Positions 17,650 through 27,063 of a DNA stretch of 64,000 nt are shown piece by piece. Source of the DNA: Mesorhizobium sp. M2D.F.Ca.ET.226.01.1.1. GTDB taxonomy: Bacteria > Pseudomonadota > Alphaproteobacteria > Rhizobiales > Rhizobiaceae. Where the stretch lies: contig NZ_RZOY02000005.1 of the NCBI RefSeq assembly GCF_004022705.2, positions 186,001-250,000 of the forward strand, in the 5' to 3' direction. Both the position numbers and the translations under genes were made by a program. The notes beneath the pieces were generated by a model. That model worked only from the letters and a program-made list of their open reading frames with translations, was not told the origin of the DNA and ran no database searches. Every line of letters begins with the position of its first letter. Within the stretch, counting starts at the first letter, position 1.

Positions 17650-18960
17650 ATGAGGGGTAACTTCGCGAAAATAACAAAAATTCTGTCCGCCGGCGTCGTC
17701 GCGGCCGGCCTGCTGGCATCGGCTTCCGCCAGGGCGGCTGAAGACACGATCAAGGTCGGCATCCTCCATTCGCTGTCGGGGACCATGGCGATTTCGGAGA
17801 CGACGCTGAAAGACGCCATGCTGATGCTGATCGAGGAGCAGAATGCGAAGGGCGGTCTGCTCGGCAAGAAGCTCGAGGCCGTCGTCGTCGATCCGGCGTC
17901 CAATTGGCCGCTGTTCGCCGAAAAGGCGCGCGAGCTGATTTCGAAGGACAAGGTCGCGGCTGTGTTCGGCTGCTGGACCTCGGTGTCGCGCAAATCGGTG
18001 CTGCCAGTGTTCTCCGAGCTCGATAACATCCTGTTCTATCCCGTCCAATATGAGGGCGAGGAAAGCGAGCGCAACGTGTTCTACACCGGTGCGGCTCCGA
18101 ACCAGCAGGCCATCCCTGCCGTCGACTATCTGATGAGCAAGGATGGCGGCTCGGTGAAGCGTTGGGTGCTGGAAGGCACCGACTACGTCTATCCGCGCAC
18201 CACAAACAAGATCCTCGAAGCCTATCTGAAGTCCAAGGGCGTGCCGGCCGAGGACATCATGATCAACTACACGCCGTTCGGCTTCTCCGACTGGCAGACC
18301 GAAGTTTCGGCGATCAAGAAGTTCGGCTCGGCCGGCAAGAAGACCGCTGTCGTCTCGACCGTCAACGGTGACGCCAACGTGCCGTTCTACAAGGAACTCG
18401 GCAACCAGGGCATCAAGGCCGAGGACATCCCGGTCATGGCCTTCTCCGTTGGCGAGGAAGAGCTCGCCGGTCTCGACACCAAGCCGCTGGTCGGCCATCT
18501 CGCCGCCTGGAACTATTTCGAGAGCGTCAACACGCCCGAGAACAAGAAGTTCATCGCCGACTGGCACAAGTTCATCAAGAACAACAAGCGCACCACCAAC
18601 GACCCGATGGAAGCTCACTATATCGGCTTCAACATGTGGGTGAAGGCGGTCGAAAAGGCCGGCACCACCGATCCGGACAAGGTCATCGACGCGATGGTCG
18701 GCGTTTCGGTGCCGAACCTGACCGGCGGCTATTCGACGATGATGCCGAACCACCACATTACGAAGCCGGTGCTGATCGGTGAAATCCAGGCCAATGGCCA
18801 GTTCCAGACGGTCTCGAAGACGCCCGGCCTGGTGATGGGCGACGAATGGTCCGACTACCTGCCAGATTCCAAGGACCTGATTTCCGATTGGCGCGCGCCG
18901 CTCAGCTGCGGCAACTTCAATGTCAAAACCGGCAAGTGCGGCGGCAAGGGCACCAACTGA
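17650..18960 (+). CDS. urtA: Urea ABC transporter, periplasmic urea-binding protein
   Basis: The 436-residue protein starts with a signal peptide (about residues 1-30, ending SASARAA). A branched-chain-amino-acid-type binding fold follows, with UrtA-specific segments GILHSLSGTMAISE, GCWTSVSRKSVLPVFSE and LFYPVQYEGEESE. It captures urea in the periplasm and delivers it to UrtBC. The ATG lies downstream of a perfect sigma-54 promoter. A 12-bp-stem hairpin follows the stop before urtB, which probably gives this binding protein more message than the membrane genes. Confidence 0.95.
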   Translation: MRGNFAKITKILSAGVVAAGLLASASARAAEDTIKVGILHSLSGTMAISETTLKDAMLMLIEEQNAKGGLLGKKLEAVVVDPASNWPLFAEKARELISKDKVAAVFGCWTSVSRKSVLPVFSELDNILFYPVQYEGEESERNVFYTGAAPNQQAIPAVDYLMSKDGGSVKRWVLEGTDYVYPRTTNKILEAYLKSKGVPAEDIMINYTPFGFSDWQTEVSAIKKFGSAGKKTAVVSTVNGDANVPFYKELGNQGIKAEDIPVMAFSVGEEELAGLDTKPLVGHLAAWNYFESVNTPENKKFIADWHKFIKNNKRTTNDPMEAHYIGFNMWVKAVEKAGTTDPDKVIDAMVGVSVPNLTGGYSTMMPNHHITKPVLIGEIQANGQFQTVSKTPGLVMGDEWSDYLPDSKDLISDWRAPLSCGNFNVKTGKCGGKGTN

Positions 18961-19004
18961 TCCTTCCCGGGCTGGACCCTCAGGTCCATGCCTAAGACTG
19001 CGCG

Positions 19005-19035
19005 CGTCCGGACGGTTTCCTCCACCGTCCGGACG
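19005..19035 (+). terminator. Strong intercistronic hairpin between urtA and urtB
   Basis: The stem CGTCCGGACGGT (19005-19016) / ACCGTCCGGACG (19024-19035) is a perfect 12 bp with a 7-base loop. No T run follows, so it is more likely a partial terminator or a 3'-end stabiliser for the urtA message than a full stop to transcription. Confidence 0.6.
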
Positions 19036-19067
19036 TCCATTAAACCCTCAAGGCTCATCAAAGACCG

Positions 19068-20684
19068 ATGAAGATCTTCCGTGCGATTGGCCTCACGCTT
19101 TTGTTCCTGCTGACGACGCTGTCGTCCTCGGGCGCTGCGGAAGCCGATCTGCGTGCCATCATCGCCAAATTCGCGACAGCTGCGGACTTTTCCGAGACTG
19201 GAGTTATCGTTCGCGAGTTGACAGCCACAGGCGATCCGGCTGTCGAACGGCCGCTTGCTGCATTGGCGGAAGGCAATCTTTACATTCGCGCCGCCGACTC
19301 GATGGTGTTTGTCGGCAAGGAAGGGAGCGACAGCATCCAGCTTTTCGACCCGCTGAGCGGCGAGGCGGCGGGCGAGGCTTCCGCAGATGACTTAACCCAG
19401 ATCGGCGTCAACAACACCTTGCGCCGCACCATCCGCGATGCATTGGGCACGCTGACGCTTGGTTCCAAGGACCCGACTGTCCGCATCGCCGCCGCCGACA
19501 CTATGTTCAAGACACCTGATGCGGCCAACATCGAGCCGCTCGACGCAGCGATCGCCGGTGAAGCCGTGGCGAGCGTCAAGGCTTTGCTGGAGCAGGCGCG
19601 TGCTGCTTCCATACTGGTTTCGGACAAGCCCGATGCGGACAAGCTCGCCGCAATCGCCTTGATCGGGGCGCGCGGCGACCGCGACGCGCTCTCGCTCCTC
19701 ACCTCCGTTGAGGCCAACGCCTCCGGAGCAGTCAAGGAAGCGGCGACGGCCGCAATCGCGAGTATCAATTCGACGCTTGCCCTGTGGGATGCCGGCCAGA
19801 ACATCTGGTACGGCATCTCGCTCGGATCTGTGCTGCTGCTGGCAGCGATCGGGCTTGCCATCACCTTCGGCGTGATGGGCGTCATCAACATGGCCCATGG
19901 CGAGATGGTGATGCTCGGCGCCTACACCACTTTCGTCGTCCAGCAGGTGATCCGCGCCTCGTTCCCCGGCCTGTTCGACTGGTCGCTGGTCATCGCGCTG
20001 CCGCTCGCTTTTCTGGTTGCGGCGCTGGTCGGACTTGCCATCGAACGCGGCATCATCCGCTTCCTATATGGGCGGCCGCTGGAGACGCTTCTGGCCACCT
20101 GGGGCGTCTCGCTGATCCTGCAGCAGGCCGTGCGCACCATCTTCGGGCCGACCAACCAGGAGGTGGGCAATCCGTCCTGGATGTCGGGCTCGTTCGGTAT
20201 CGGACAACTGGCCATCACCTGGAACCGGCTTTGGATCCTGGTGTTCGCGCTGCTCGTGTTCGGCGTGCTGCTCTACGTCATGAAGCGCACGCCTTGGGGG
20301 CTGCAGATGCGCGCCGTCACCGCCAACCGCCGCATGGCAGCTTCGATGGGCATCAAGACGCCATGGGTCGACGCGCTGACCTTCGCGCTGGGCTCGGGCA
20401 TCGCCGGGATCGCCGGTGTGGCGCTCAGCCAGATCGATAATGTCTCGCCCAATCTAGGCCGCGGCTACATCATCGACAGTTTCATGGTCGTTGTCTTCGG
20501 CGGCGTCGGCAATTTGTGGGGCACGCTGGTCGGCGCCTTCTCGCTCGGCATCGTCAACAAGTTCCTCGAGCCCTATGCCGGCGCCGTGCTGGGCAAGATC
20601 GTCGTCCTGGTGCTGATCATCCTGTTCATCCAAAAGCGCCCGCGCGGCCTGTTCGCGCTCAAGGGCAGGGCGGTGGAGGCATGA
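19068..20684 (+). CDS. urtB: Urea ABC transporter permease UrtB
   Basis: The 538-residue protein has a signal-like N-terminal helix and an extra periplasmic, helical-repeat-like domain (about residues 25-240) typical of UrtB. The permease core begins with IWYGISLGSVLLLAAIGLAI and carries the LivH-type INMAHGEMVMLGAYT segment. With UrtC it forms the membrane channel. The stop overlaps the urtC ATG in an ATGA arrangement. Total length fits the long UrtB form rather than LivH (about 300 residues). Confidence 0.94.
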   Translation: MKIFRAIGLTLLFLLTTLSSSGAAEADLRAIIAKFATAADFSETGVIVRELTATGDPAVERPLAALAEGNLYIRAADSMVFVGKEGSDSIQLFDPLSGEAAGEASADDLTQIGVNNTLRRTIRDALGTLTLGSKDPTVRIAAADTMFKTPDAANIEPLDAAIAGEAVASVKALLEQARAASILVSDKPDADKLAAIALIGARGDRDALSLLTSVEANASGAVKEAATAAIASINSTLALWDAGQNIWYGISLGSVLLLAAIGLAITFGVMGVINMAHGEMVMLGAYTTFVVQQVIRASFPGLFDWSLVIALPLAFLVAALVGLAIERGIIRFLYGRPLETLLATWGVSLILQQAVRTIFGPTNQEVGNPSWMSGSFGIGQLAITWNRLWILVFALLVFGVLLYVMKRTPWGLQMRAVTANRRMAASMGIKTPWVDALTFALGSGIAGIAGVALSQIDNVSPNLGRGYIIDSFMVVVFGGVGNLWGTLVGAFSLGIVNKFLEPYAGAVLGKIVVLVLIILFIQKRPRGLFALKGRAVEA

Positions 20685-21904
20685 TCACGCAACGCTTCTT
20701 CGGCGCCGACCACCGCATCGCGATCGCCATCTTCATGTTGCTCGCGGCTGCCGTCATCGTGCCGCTGCTCAACCTCGCGGTCTCGCCGCGAAGCGCCTTC
20801 TACATCCCGCCTTATATCGTGGCGCTGACGGGCAAATATCTCTGCTACGCGCTGCTGGCGCTCGCGCTCGACCTGGTGTGGGGCTATTGCGGCATCCTTT
20901 CGCTCGGCCACGGCGCCTTCTTCGCGCTCGGCGGCTATGCGATGGGCATGTATCTAATGCGCCAGATCGGCTCGCGCGGCGTCTACGGCAATCCGATCCT
21001 GCCCGACTTCATGGTGTTCCTGAACTACAAGGAGCTACCCTGGTTCTGGTACGGTTTCGACCATTTCTGGTTCGCGGCGCTGATGGTGCTGGCCGTGCCC
21101 GGCCTGCTCGCTTTCGTCTTCGGCTGGTTCGCCTTCCGCAGCCGCGTCACCGGCGTCTATCTGTCGATCATCACCCAGGCGATGACCTATGCGCTGCTGC
21201 TTGCCTTCTTCCGCAACGACATGGGGTTCGGCGGCAATAACGGCCTGACCGATTTCAAGGACATACTCGGCTTCAACGTCCAGGCCGACGCGACGCGTTC
21301 GGCGCTGTTTACCGCCAGCGCCGTGACGCTTGCGCTTGCCGTCTTCGTCACCGCGGCGATCGTGCGCTCCAAATACGGCAAGCTGCTGATGGCTGTGCGC
21401 GATGCCGAGAGCCGTACCCGTTTCCTCGGCTGGCGGGCGGAGAACGTGAAGCTCTTCGCCTTCACTGTCTCTGCGGTCATGGCCGGCATTGCCGGCGCGC
21501 TCTACGTGCCGCAGGTCGGCATCATCAACCCTGGCGAATTCGATCCGGCCAACTCGATCGAGGTGGTGATCTGGACCGCGGTCGGCGGGCGCGGCACCAT
21601 CGTCGGGCCGATCATCGGCGCGCTGCTCGTCAATGCCGGCAAATCCTGGTTCACCGGCGTGCTGCCGGAATTCTGGCTGTTCGCGCTGGGCGGTCTGTTC
21701 GTCGCCGTCACGCTGTTGCTGCCCAAAGGCATCGTCGGCATGTGGGACAGTTGGCGCGGCAGGGCAAAGGCGCTGCGCGCGGCCTCGCTTGCCGCCGAAA
21801 CCGGCGCCGATCCAGAGGCGCCGGAGCCGAAGATCGTTCGCTCGGCGGCAAGGACGCCGGGTGCCTGGTCGGCCACCAGCACCGAACCGCAGCCGGCGGA
21901 GTGA
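20681..21904 (+). CDS. urtC: Urea ABC transporter permease UrtC
   Basis: The 407-residue inner-membrane protein of the LivM type has many hydrophobic helices, the GYCGILSLGHGAFFALGGYA motif and the cytoplasmic-loop segment RDAESRTRFLGWRAENVKLFAF that contacts the ATPases. The cytosolic tail (about 370-407) is hydrophilic and probably disordered. It starts inside the last codons of urtB (four-base overlap), so UrtB and UrtC are likely made in equal amounts. Confidence 0.94.
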   Translation: MITQRFFGADHRIAIAIFMLLAAAVIVPLLNLAVSPRSAFYIPPYIVALTGKYLCYALLALALDLVWGYCGILSLGHGAFFALGGYAMGMYLMRQIGSRGVYGNPILPDFMVFLNYKELPWFWYGFDHFWFAALMVLAVPGLLAFVFGWFAFRSRVTGVYLSIITQAMTYALLLAFFRNDMGFGGNNGLTDFKDILGFNVQADATRSALFTASAVTLALAVFVTAAIVRSKYGKLLMAVRDAESRTRFLGWRAENVKLFAFTVSAVMAGIAGALYVPQVGIINPGEFDPANSIEVVIWTAVGGRGTIVGPIIGALLVNAGKSWFTGVLPEFWLFALGGLFVAVTLLLPKGIVGMWDSWRGRAKALRAASLAAETGADPEAPEPKIVRSAARTPGAWSATSTEPQPAE

Positions 21905-21910
21905 GCGAGC

Positions 21911-22657
21911 ATGAGCAAGTCGAACACAATCCTTTATCTCGACGGCGTGTCGGTCTCCTTCGACGGCTTTCGCGCCATCAACAATCTGTCACTGGTGCTG
22001 GACAAGGGCGAGATGCGGGCGATCATCGGACCCAACGGCGCCGGCAAGACGACGATGATGGACATCGTCACCGGCAAGACACGGCCGGACGAGGGCGAGG
22101 TGTTCTTCGACGGCCAGGTGGATCTCACCCGCCACGACGAGGCCGAGATCGCCATGATGGGTATCGGCAGAAAATTCCAGAAGCCGACCGTCTTCGAGAG
22201 CCACAGCGTCGAAGACAACCTCATGCTGGCGCTGAAGGGGCCGCGCTCGATCCTCCCGGCGCTGTTTCATCGCCGCTCGCCAGCGGAGACGCGGCGCATC
22301 GACGACATCCTCGGCATCATCCGTCTGGGCGACAAGCGGGACGAGCTCGCCGCCAATCTCAGCCACGGCCAGAAGCAATGGCTGGAGATCGGCATGCTGC
22401 TCGCGCAGGACCCGAAACTCTTGCTCGTCGACGAGCCGGTCGCAGGCATGACCGACGCCGAGACCGAGGAGACAGCGCGCCTGCTCAAGGACATCGCCCG
22501 CGATCATTCGGTGGTCGTCGTCGAGCACGATATGCATTTCGTGCGCGAGCTCGGCGTCAAGGTCACCTGCCTGCATGAGGGCTCGGTGCTGTCCGAAGGC
22601 ACGCTCGATTTCGTCTCGGCGGATGAGCGCGTCGTCGAAGTGTATCTGGGACGGTGA
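21911..22657 (+). CDS. urtD: Urea ABC transporter ATP-binding protein UrtD
   Basis: The 248-residue ATPase has a Walker A motif GPNGAGKTT starting at G40, the family-specific signature LSHGQKQWLEIGM in place of LSGGQ, Walker B LLLVDEP and the switch histidine in VVEHDMHF. The segment GIGRKFQKPTVFE is diagnostic of UrtD against LivG. It pairs with UrtE to power urea import. It lies six bases after urtC. Confidence 0.94.
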   Translation: MSKSNTILYLDGVSVSFDGFRAINNLSLVLDKGEMRAIIGPNGAGKTTMMDIVTGKTRPDEGEVFFDGQVDLTRHDEAEIAMMGIGRKFQKPTVFESHSVEDNLMLALKGPRSILPALFHRRSPAETRRIDDILGIIRLGDKRDELAANLSHGQKQWLEIGMLLAQDPKLLLVDEPVAGMTDAETEETARLLKDIARDHSVVVVEHDMHFVRELGVKVTCLHEGSVLSEGTLDFVSADERVVEVYLGR

Positions 22658-22727
22658 GCATGGTCTGGCGGGTTCCGTTCTACCGTTTCGATTTCGCGTT
22701 CCTGAAGCGCTGGAGAAGGGGCTGATC

Positions 22728-23423
22728 ATGCTCGAAGTCTCCAATGCCACGCTTCACTATGGCGCCGCCCAGGCGCTGCGCGGCGTGTCGCTGAAGGCAG
22801 GCGCAGGCAAGATCACCTGCGTGCTCGGCCGCAACGGCGTCGGCAAGACCAGTTTGATGAGATCGATCGTCGGCCATCACCGGCTGACGAGCGGAAGCGT
22901 TGCCTTCGAGGGGAAGGCGCTCGACCGGAGCGCGGCGTATGATCGCGCCCGGTCGGGCATCGCATTCGTGCCGCAGGGCCGGGAGGTGTTCCCGCTGCTG
23001 ACGGTGCGCGAGAATCTGGAATCCGGCTTCGCGCCGCTCAGGCGCGCGGACCGTAATGTACCAGCGCATGTTTTCGAGCTGTTTCCGGTCCTGAAGCAAA
23101 TGCTCGGCCGCCGCGGCGGCGACCTTTCCGGCGGGCAGCAGCAGCAACTCGCCATCGGCCGCGCGCTGGTGATGCGGCCGAAGCTCCTGGTGCTCGACGA
23201 GCCGACTGAAGGCATCCAGCCTTCGATCATCAAGGATATCGGCCGCGCCATCCGCTACCTGCGCGACCAGGCCGGGATCGCCGTGCTTTTGGTCGAGCAG
23301 TATCTCGACTTCTGCCGCGAGCTTGCCGACGAGGTCAACATCATGGATCGCGGCCAGATCGTGCATACGGGGCCGGCTGAGGATCTCGATCGGGCGGATG
23401 TGAGGAAATTCCTGACAGTCTAA
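22728..23423 (+). CDS. urtE: Urea ABC transporter ATP-binding protein UrtE
   Basis: The 231-residue ATPase has Walker A GRNGVGKTS (G34 onward), FVPQGREVFPLLTV, the signature LSGGQQQQLAIGRAL, Walker B LLVLDEP and the switch region LLVEQYLDF, the LivF/UrtE pattern. The start ATG 22728 opens the first strand MLEVSNATLHYG; 70 bases separate it from urtD. It closes the urtABCDE unit. A repeat element begins nine bases after the stop. Confidence 0.93.
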   Translation: MLEVSNATLHYGAAQALRGVSLKAGAGKITCVLGRNGVGKTSLMRSIVGHHRLTSGSVAFEGKALDRSAAYDRARSGIAFVPQGREVFPLLTVRENLESGFAPLRRADRNVPAHVFELFPVLKQMLGRRGGDLSGGQQQQLAIGRALVMRPKLLVLDEPTEGIQPSIIKDIGRAIRYLRDQAGIAVLLVEQYLDFCRELADEVNIMDRGQIVHTGPAEDLDRADVRKFLTV

Positions 23424-23431
23424 CCGCGTCG

Positions 23432-23622
23432 TCGTCATCCTTGGGCGAAGCAAGGAGCGAAGACCATTCGTTCCGTGACGTTGGCCGAAGAGTGCTGCGC
23501 TACAGAATAGTTTCTTTGTGCGGCGTCATTCCAAATTCTGCACCGTCAGTGACGCTCGGAAGTAACGGAATGGATCCTGGGGTCTTCGCTCCGCTTCGTG
23601 TCGCTGCGCCCAAGGATGACGA
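23432..23622. repeat. REP-like intergenic repeat bounded by 16-bp inverted arms
   Basis: TCGTCATCCTTGGGCG (23432-23447) is the exact reverse complement of CGCCCAAGGATGACGA (23607-23622). Inside, GAGCGAAGACC and GGTCTTCGCTC form a second nested pair. The text looks like a rhizobial dispersed element. It accounts for most of the gene-free stretch 23424-23827; I see nothing in the remainder. Confidence 0.65.
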
Positions 23623-23827
23623 AGTTGTTGAGCGCTCTGGCGCGCTCAATACCTCGTGCTAGTCTTTTCTTGGCCTTGGTGAGTCGGCCGCTTTCCGTAC
23701 CAGTCGCCAATAAGGGGGGAAGGCGCGCGGACATCGCCCGCAAGTTCCACGCAAGCAAGCCTGCTTAGCTTCCCCCGCAGTGATTGTCGGTCAATGCGTC
23801 CAAGAAGAATCTTGCCAGGGGACGGCG

Positions 23828-24004
23828 ATGGAACGTTTTGTCGAGGACTATCAGAAGCGGCGCCTCACAGAGCGCGTCGACATCATGACCGCGATCAACA
23901 TCCTGATGTCGCAAGGCTATGACGAGGAGCATCTCCTCGATGAAATCACCAAGGTTTTCTACGTCGATCTCGATACCTTCAACGACGTGATCGCACACCA
24001 TTGA
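23828..24004 (+). CDS. Small conserved-looking protein of unknown function
   Basis: The 58-residue acidic product (MERFVEDYQKRRLTERVDIM onward) is predicted to be mostly helical and has no signal or membrane segment. An AGGGGACGG ribosome site sits before the ATG. Codon use resembles its neighbours. I do not know a named family. The C-terminal VFYVDLDTFNDVIAHH is distinctive and could seed a search. It is convergent with the diguanylate cyclase gene. Confidence 0.65.
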   Translation: MERFVEDYQKRRLTERVDIMTAINILMSQGYDEEHLLDEITKVFYVDLDTFNDVIAHH

Positions 24005-24027
24005 GAGTTTGCATGCGGCGGTGAAAT

Positions 24028-25173
24028 TCAACCGGCGCGGCGGAAGTCCAGAACGCGGTTGCGGCCGCCGCGCTTGGCGGCATAGAGCGCCTTGTCGGCG
24101 GCGCTGAGCACCTTGTCGAAGCTCATGCCTTCGCTGCTGCCGAAGGCGAAGCCGGCGCTCACCGTGCAGCGCAACGTCCCGGTCTCGGTCTCAACTGTGC
24201 GCGCGGCGAACGTCGTCCTGACGCTTTCGGCCGTGGCCTCGGCCGTCTCGGGCAAGCTGCGCTTCAACACCATGGCGAATTCCTCGCCGCCCATGCGGGC
24301 GACGGAGTCGTTCGGGCGCAGGCTGCTTGACAGCACTTCGGCAAAGGCCTTCAGCACCTCGTCGCCGGCGGCGTGGCCAAACTGGTCGTTGATCGCCTTG
24401 AAGCCGTCGAGGTCGAACACCACAACCGCGGTGAAGGCGCCGACGGGTGTCCTGCCGTGCAGGTCGAACAGCGCGCGGCGGTTGAGCAGTCCGGTAAGCG
24501 CATCGGTCTGGGCTTCGCGCTGATGATGGCGGGCGAGCCGCCCCTGGTTCAGCGCCAGTGACAATGCGCCGATACCGGTCATCGAGGCGATGACGATGAC
24601 GAGGCTCAGATCCTCGGCCCAGTTGCTCGGCGCGTGACCGAGGACCATTTTGCCGTCCCATGCCAGCACCGCCGCGCATAGCACGAAGGATACGGCAGTC
24701 AGCGAGTAGAGCAGCGCCACGCCGATGAGATGGACGGGCGCCTCTGCGCGGCCGCGCCAATATTCGTACGCGGTGCCGAACAGCAGCAGCGCGGCCAGGG
24801 CGTTCTCCAGCATGAAGCCCAGTCCGTCATAGCCGAGCGCCATCGGCGGCAGCGCCAGCGCAAAGGAGCAGCCGGCGCCAAGCGCGATCAGCGGCACCGG
24901 CGAGCGTCTCGTCCTGTATTGATGGGCGGCGCCCAGCATGACCGAGAAGCCGAACAGAAGCAGCGCCAGCGTCAGCACGCCGAGGGCGTTTCCAGGTGCT
25001 TTGATATAGGCGTCATAGACAAAGACTTCGACCACCACGGCCAGCACGCTGATCGCCCAGGTCAAAAGGAACCTGTCGGAACGTGCGGCCAGCCAGGTTC
25101 CAAACAGCGTGAGGCTGAGGCAAGCGGCGGAGAAGCCGACGGCCAGAAGCAATGAGTTGTAGTCGAGCAGCAT
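24028..25173 (-). CDS. Membrane-anchored diguanylate cyclase (GGDEF)
   Basis: The 381-residue protein has about six hydrophobic helices in residues 1-190 and a C-terminal GGDEF domain (about 210-375). It contains DALTGLLNRRALFD, FDLDGFKAINDQFGHAAGD and the active-site motif GGEEF. An RxxD inhibitory site (RPND) lies five residues before it, so it should make cyclic-di-GMP with product feedback. The N-terminal sensor is unassigned. I start at ATG 25173, which has AAGGACG upstream. Confidence 0.9.
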   Translation of the reverse strand: MLLDYNSLLLAVGFSAACLSLTLFGTWLAARSDRFLLTWAISVLAVVVEVFVYDAYIKAPGNALGVLTLALLLFGFSVMLGAAHQYRTRRSPVPLIALGAGCSFALALPPMALGYDGLGFMLENALAALLLFGTAYEYWRGRAEAPVHLIGVALLYSLTAVSFVLCAAVLAWDGKMVLGHAPSNWAEDLSLVIVIASMTGIGALSLALNQGRLARHHQREAQTDALTGLLNRRALFDLHGRTPVGAFTAVVVFDLDGFKAINDQFGHAAGDEVLKAFAEVLSSSLRPNDSVARMGGEEFAMVLKRSLPETAEATAESVRTTFAARTVETETGTLRCTVSAGFAFGSSEGMSFDKVLSAADKALYAAKRGGRNRVLDFRRAG

Positions 25174-25283
25174 GCACGCGTCCTTGCCGGCGCCGGGCTT
25201 CTGCAACCTGGCGTAGGTGCATTAGTGCAGCATGGAAGTATCGATTACGTTACGATAGGCGCGAAGATGCGAGGATTCCTGCG

Positions 25284-25526
25284 TTATAGGATCATTACCG
25301 ACAATAGCAGGATAAAGCCCATCGCCATCATCACCAGACCCGGCCAATTCTGCGACAGGCCGAGGAAACCGAGCCCGCGCCGCCGTGGCTCCAATGTCGG
25401 GCCCGATGTTGCCAGGTTCGGCGCCGGACGAGGTGCTGGATCGCTCAGTCGTCCGCGCCTCAGAGTGGCGCCTGCCATGTACACGACGCCTGCAATGGTA
25501 AGCAAGGCACCGAGGATGACGATCAT
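25284..25526 (-). CDS. Small two-helix membrane protein
   Basis: The 80-residue protein has a hydrophobic helix at each end (MIVILGALLTIAGVVYMAGA and GLVMMAMGFILLLSVMIL) joined by a basic, proline-rich loop. A GAGGAAAG ribosome site precedes the ATG at 25526, and the longer upstream reading frame has no signs of being coding. No family is recognised. It is probably an inner-membrane protein. Confidence 0.65.
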   Translation of the reverse strand: MIVILGALLTIAGVVYMAGATLRRGRLSDPAPRPAPNLATSGPTLEPRRRGLGFLGLSQNWPGLVMMAMGFILLLSVMIL

Positions 25527-25764
25527 CTTTCCTCGCTCCTTTCCGACGCTGCGGGACTTGGCAAGCGTTTTGCGAGGTGGCTGCGTTCCGTTCCAACCTT
25601 CGGCACCTGTTGCGACTTCGCAGCGGTCTCCTACGGTCGGCGGCTGGGACAGAACGGTCAAGACGGCCGGCAGGTTCCGACAAGCCGACGGCCGATTGGC
25701 GTCGCGTGGCGCGCCGAACAAAACTCTGGCGTTTGAACTACGGCCGCTGCGGAGGTCCGCAGCT

Positions 25765-26568
25765 CTAGGCTGTCACCCGCTTCATCAGCGCCATGGCGCC
25801 GAACGGCGCGCGCACCTTGCCTTCGGTGATGAAGTAGGCGAACACGTCGCGCGGCTTGATCGGCGCATCGGTCTTGGGATCGGCACGCGGCAGGTCGGCG
25901 GGCTGCGTGCCCTCCGCCCAGGTCTTCGCGCGTGCCGCCCATTCGTCCAGGCCTTTCGGCGTGTAGCAGTCGGGATTGTCGTCGCTACCGGTCTGCAATC
26001 GCGCATAGACGAAGTCGCCGGTGACGTCGGCGATCGCCGGATATTTGGCGTGGTCGGCATAGACGATCGCGGCGTTGTATTTACGCGCCAATGCGGGGAA
26101 TTCCGGCACGATGAAGCTGTCGTGGCGTACCTCCAGCGCGTGGCGCAAGGCAACGCCGTCCTGCTTCTCGGGCAGAAGTTTGAGGAAGGCCTCGAAATCG
26201 TCGGCGTCGAATTTCTTGGTCGGCGCGAACTGCCACAGGATCGGGCCGAGCTTCTCGCCGAGCGCGGCGATGCCGGAGCCGAGGAAGCGCATAATCGATT
26301 CGCCGGCCTCGCCGAGCACCCGGCGGTTGGTGACGAAGCGGTTGCCCTTGAGCGAAAAGACGAAACCGTCCGGCACGTCATTGGCCCATTTCACGAAGGT
26401 CGGTTCCTTGAAGCTCGAATAATAGGTGCCGTTGATCTCGATAGTCGGCACCTGGCGGCTGGCGTAATGCAGCTGCTTGGCCTTGGCGAGTTTCTCCGGA
26501 TAGAAGGAAGTGTCCCAGGGCTCGAAAGTCCAGCCGCCCATGCCCGAGCGGATCGTTCCTTGGCTCAT
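25765..26568 (-). CDS. DUF72 family protein (YecE-like)
   Basis: The 267-residue protein fits the DUF72/YecE TIM-barrel-like family: GMGGWTFEPWDTSFYPEKLA at the N-terminus, the EINGTYYSSFKEPTFVKWA segment, FSLKGNRFVTN, and the late FVYARLQTG. No enzymatic role is established for the family. It is the last gene of a tight same-strand series (uvrA, DUF302, hypothetical, GNAT, this gene), with only 30 bases after the GNAT gene, so co-transcription is likely. Confidence 0.86.
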   Translation of the reverse strand: MSQGTIRSGMGGWTFEPWDTSFYPEKLAKAKQLHYASRQVPTIEINGTYYSSFKEPTFVKWANDVPDGFVFSLKGNRFVTNRRVLGEAGESIMRFLGSGIAALGEKLGPILWQFAPTKKFDADDFEAFLKLLPEKQDGVALRHALEVRHDSFIVPEFPALARKYNAAIVYADHAKYPAIADVTGDFVYARLQTGSDDNPDCYTPKGLDEWAARAKTWAEGTQPADLPRADPKTDAPIKPRDVFAYFITEGKVRAPFGAMALMKRVTA

Positions 26569-26598
26569 TGTCTTCCTCCTCCGCGTTTCAAGATGTGG

Positions 26599-27063
26599 TC
26601 AGGCCGCTTTGCTGACCGGCTTGGCCATGTCGACCAGGACCCATCCTGGCCGGTACGGATTGGCGCGGCGACCCGTTTCGCGAAAACCGTAGGCCGCATA
26701 GAGCGCGATGTTCCGCTCCATGCGCGAATTGGTGTAGAGCCGAACCTCCGGCACGCCCCATGATCGCGCTTGATCCTCGGCGAAATCGAGCAATTTGATA
26801 CCGAGTTTTCTGCCCTGGAAAGCCGGCGCGACGGCGACGCTGAAGATCAGCGCGTGGTCGGGATGCCGTTCGAGGACAATCAGCCCTGCCAGTTCGGCGC
26901 CTTCTTCCAGAAGCCAGATCTCGCCGCGCTCGATGCGCGGCTTGTAGTCCTCGGTCACAGGGATCGGCGGCGCGCCGAGCAGGGCGGTGTAGGGGTCATA
27001 GGCCGTCGTGGTTACAGCGACAATGGCGCAGAGATCGTCGGGGCGGGCGATTCTGGGCTTCAT
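26599..27063 (-). CDS. GNAT family N-acetyltransferase
   Basis: The 154-residue protein carries the GNAT acetyl-CoA loop in VAVAPAFQGRKLGIKLLDFA (Q-x-x-x-x-G type) and the later YTNSRMERNIALYAAYGFRE, typical of the C-terminal half of the fold. The substrate is unknown. The ATG at 27063 overlaps the stop of the upstream hypothetical gene by four bases and has CAGGAAG before it. It belongs to the uvrA-led operon. Confidence 0.87.
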   Translation of the reverse strand: MKPRIARPDDLCAIVAVTTTAYDPYTALLGAPPIPVTEDYKPRIERGEIWLLEEGAELAGLIVLERHPDHALIFSVAVAPAFQGRKLGIKLLDFAEDQARSWGVPEVRLYTNSRMERNIALYAAYGFRETGRRANPYRPGWVLVDMAKPVSKAA

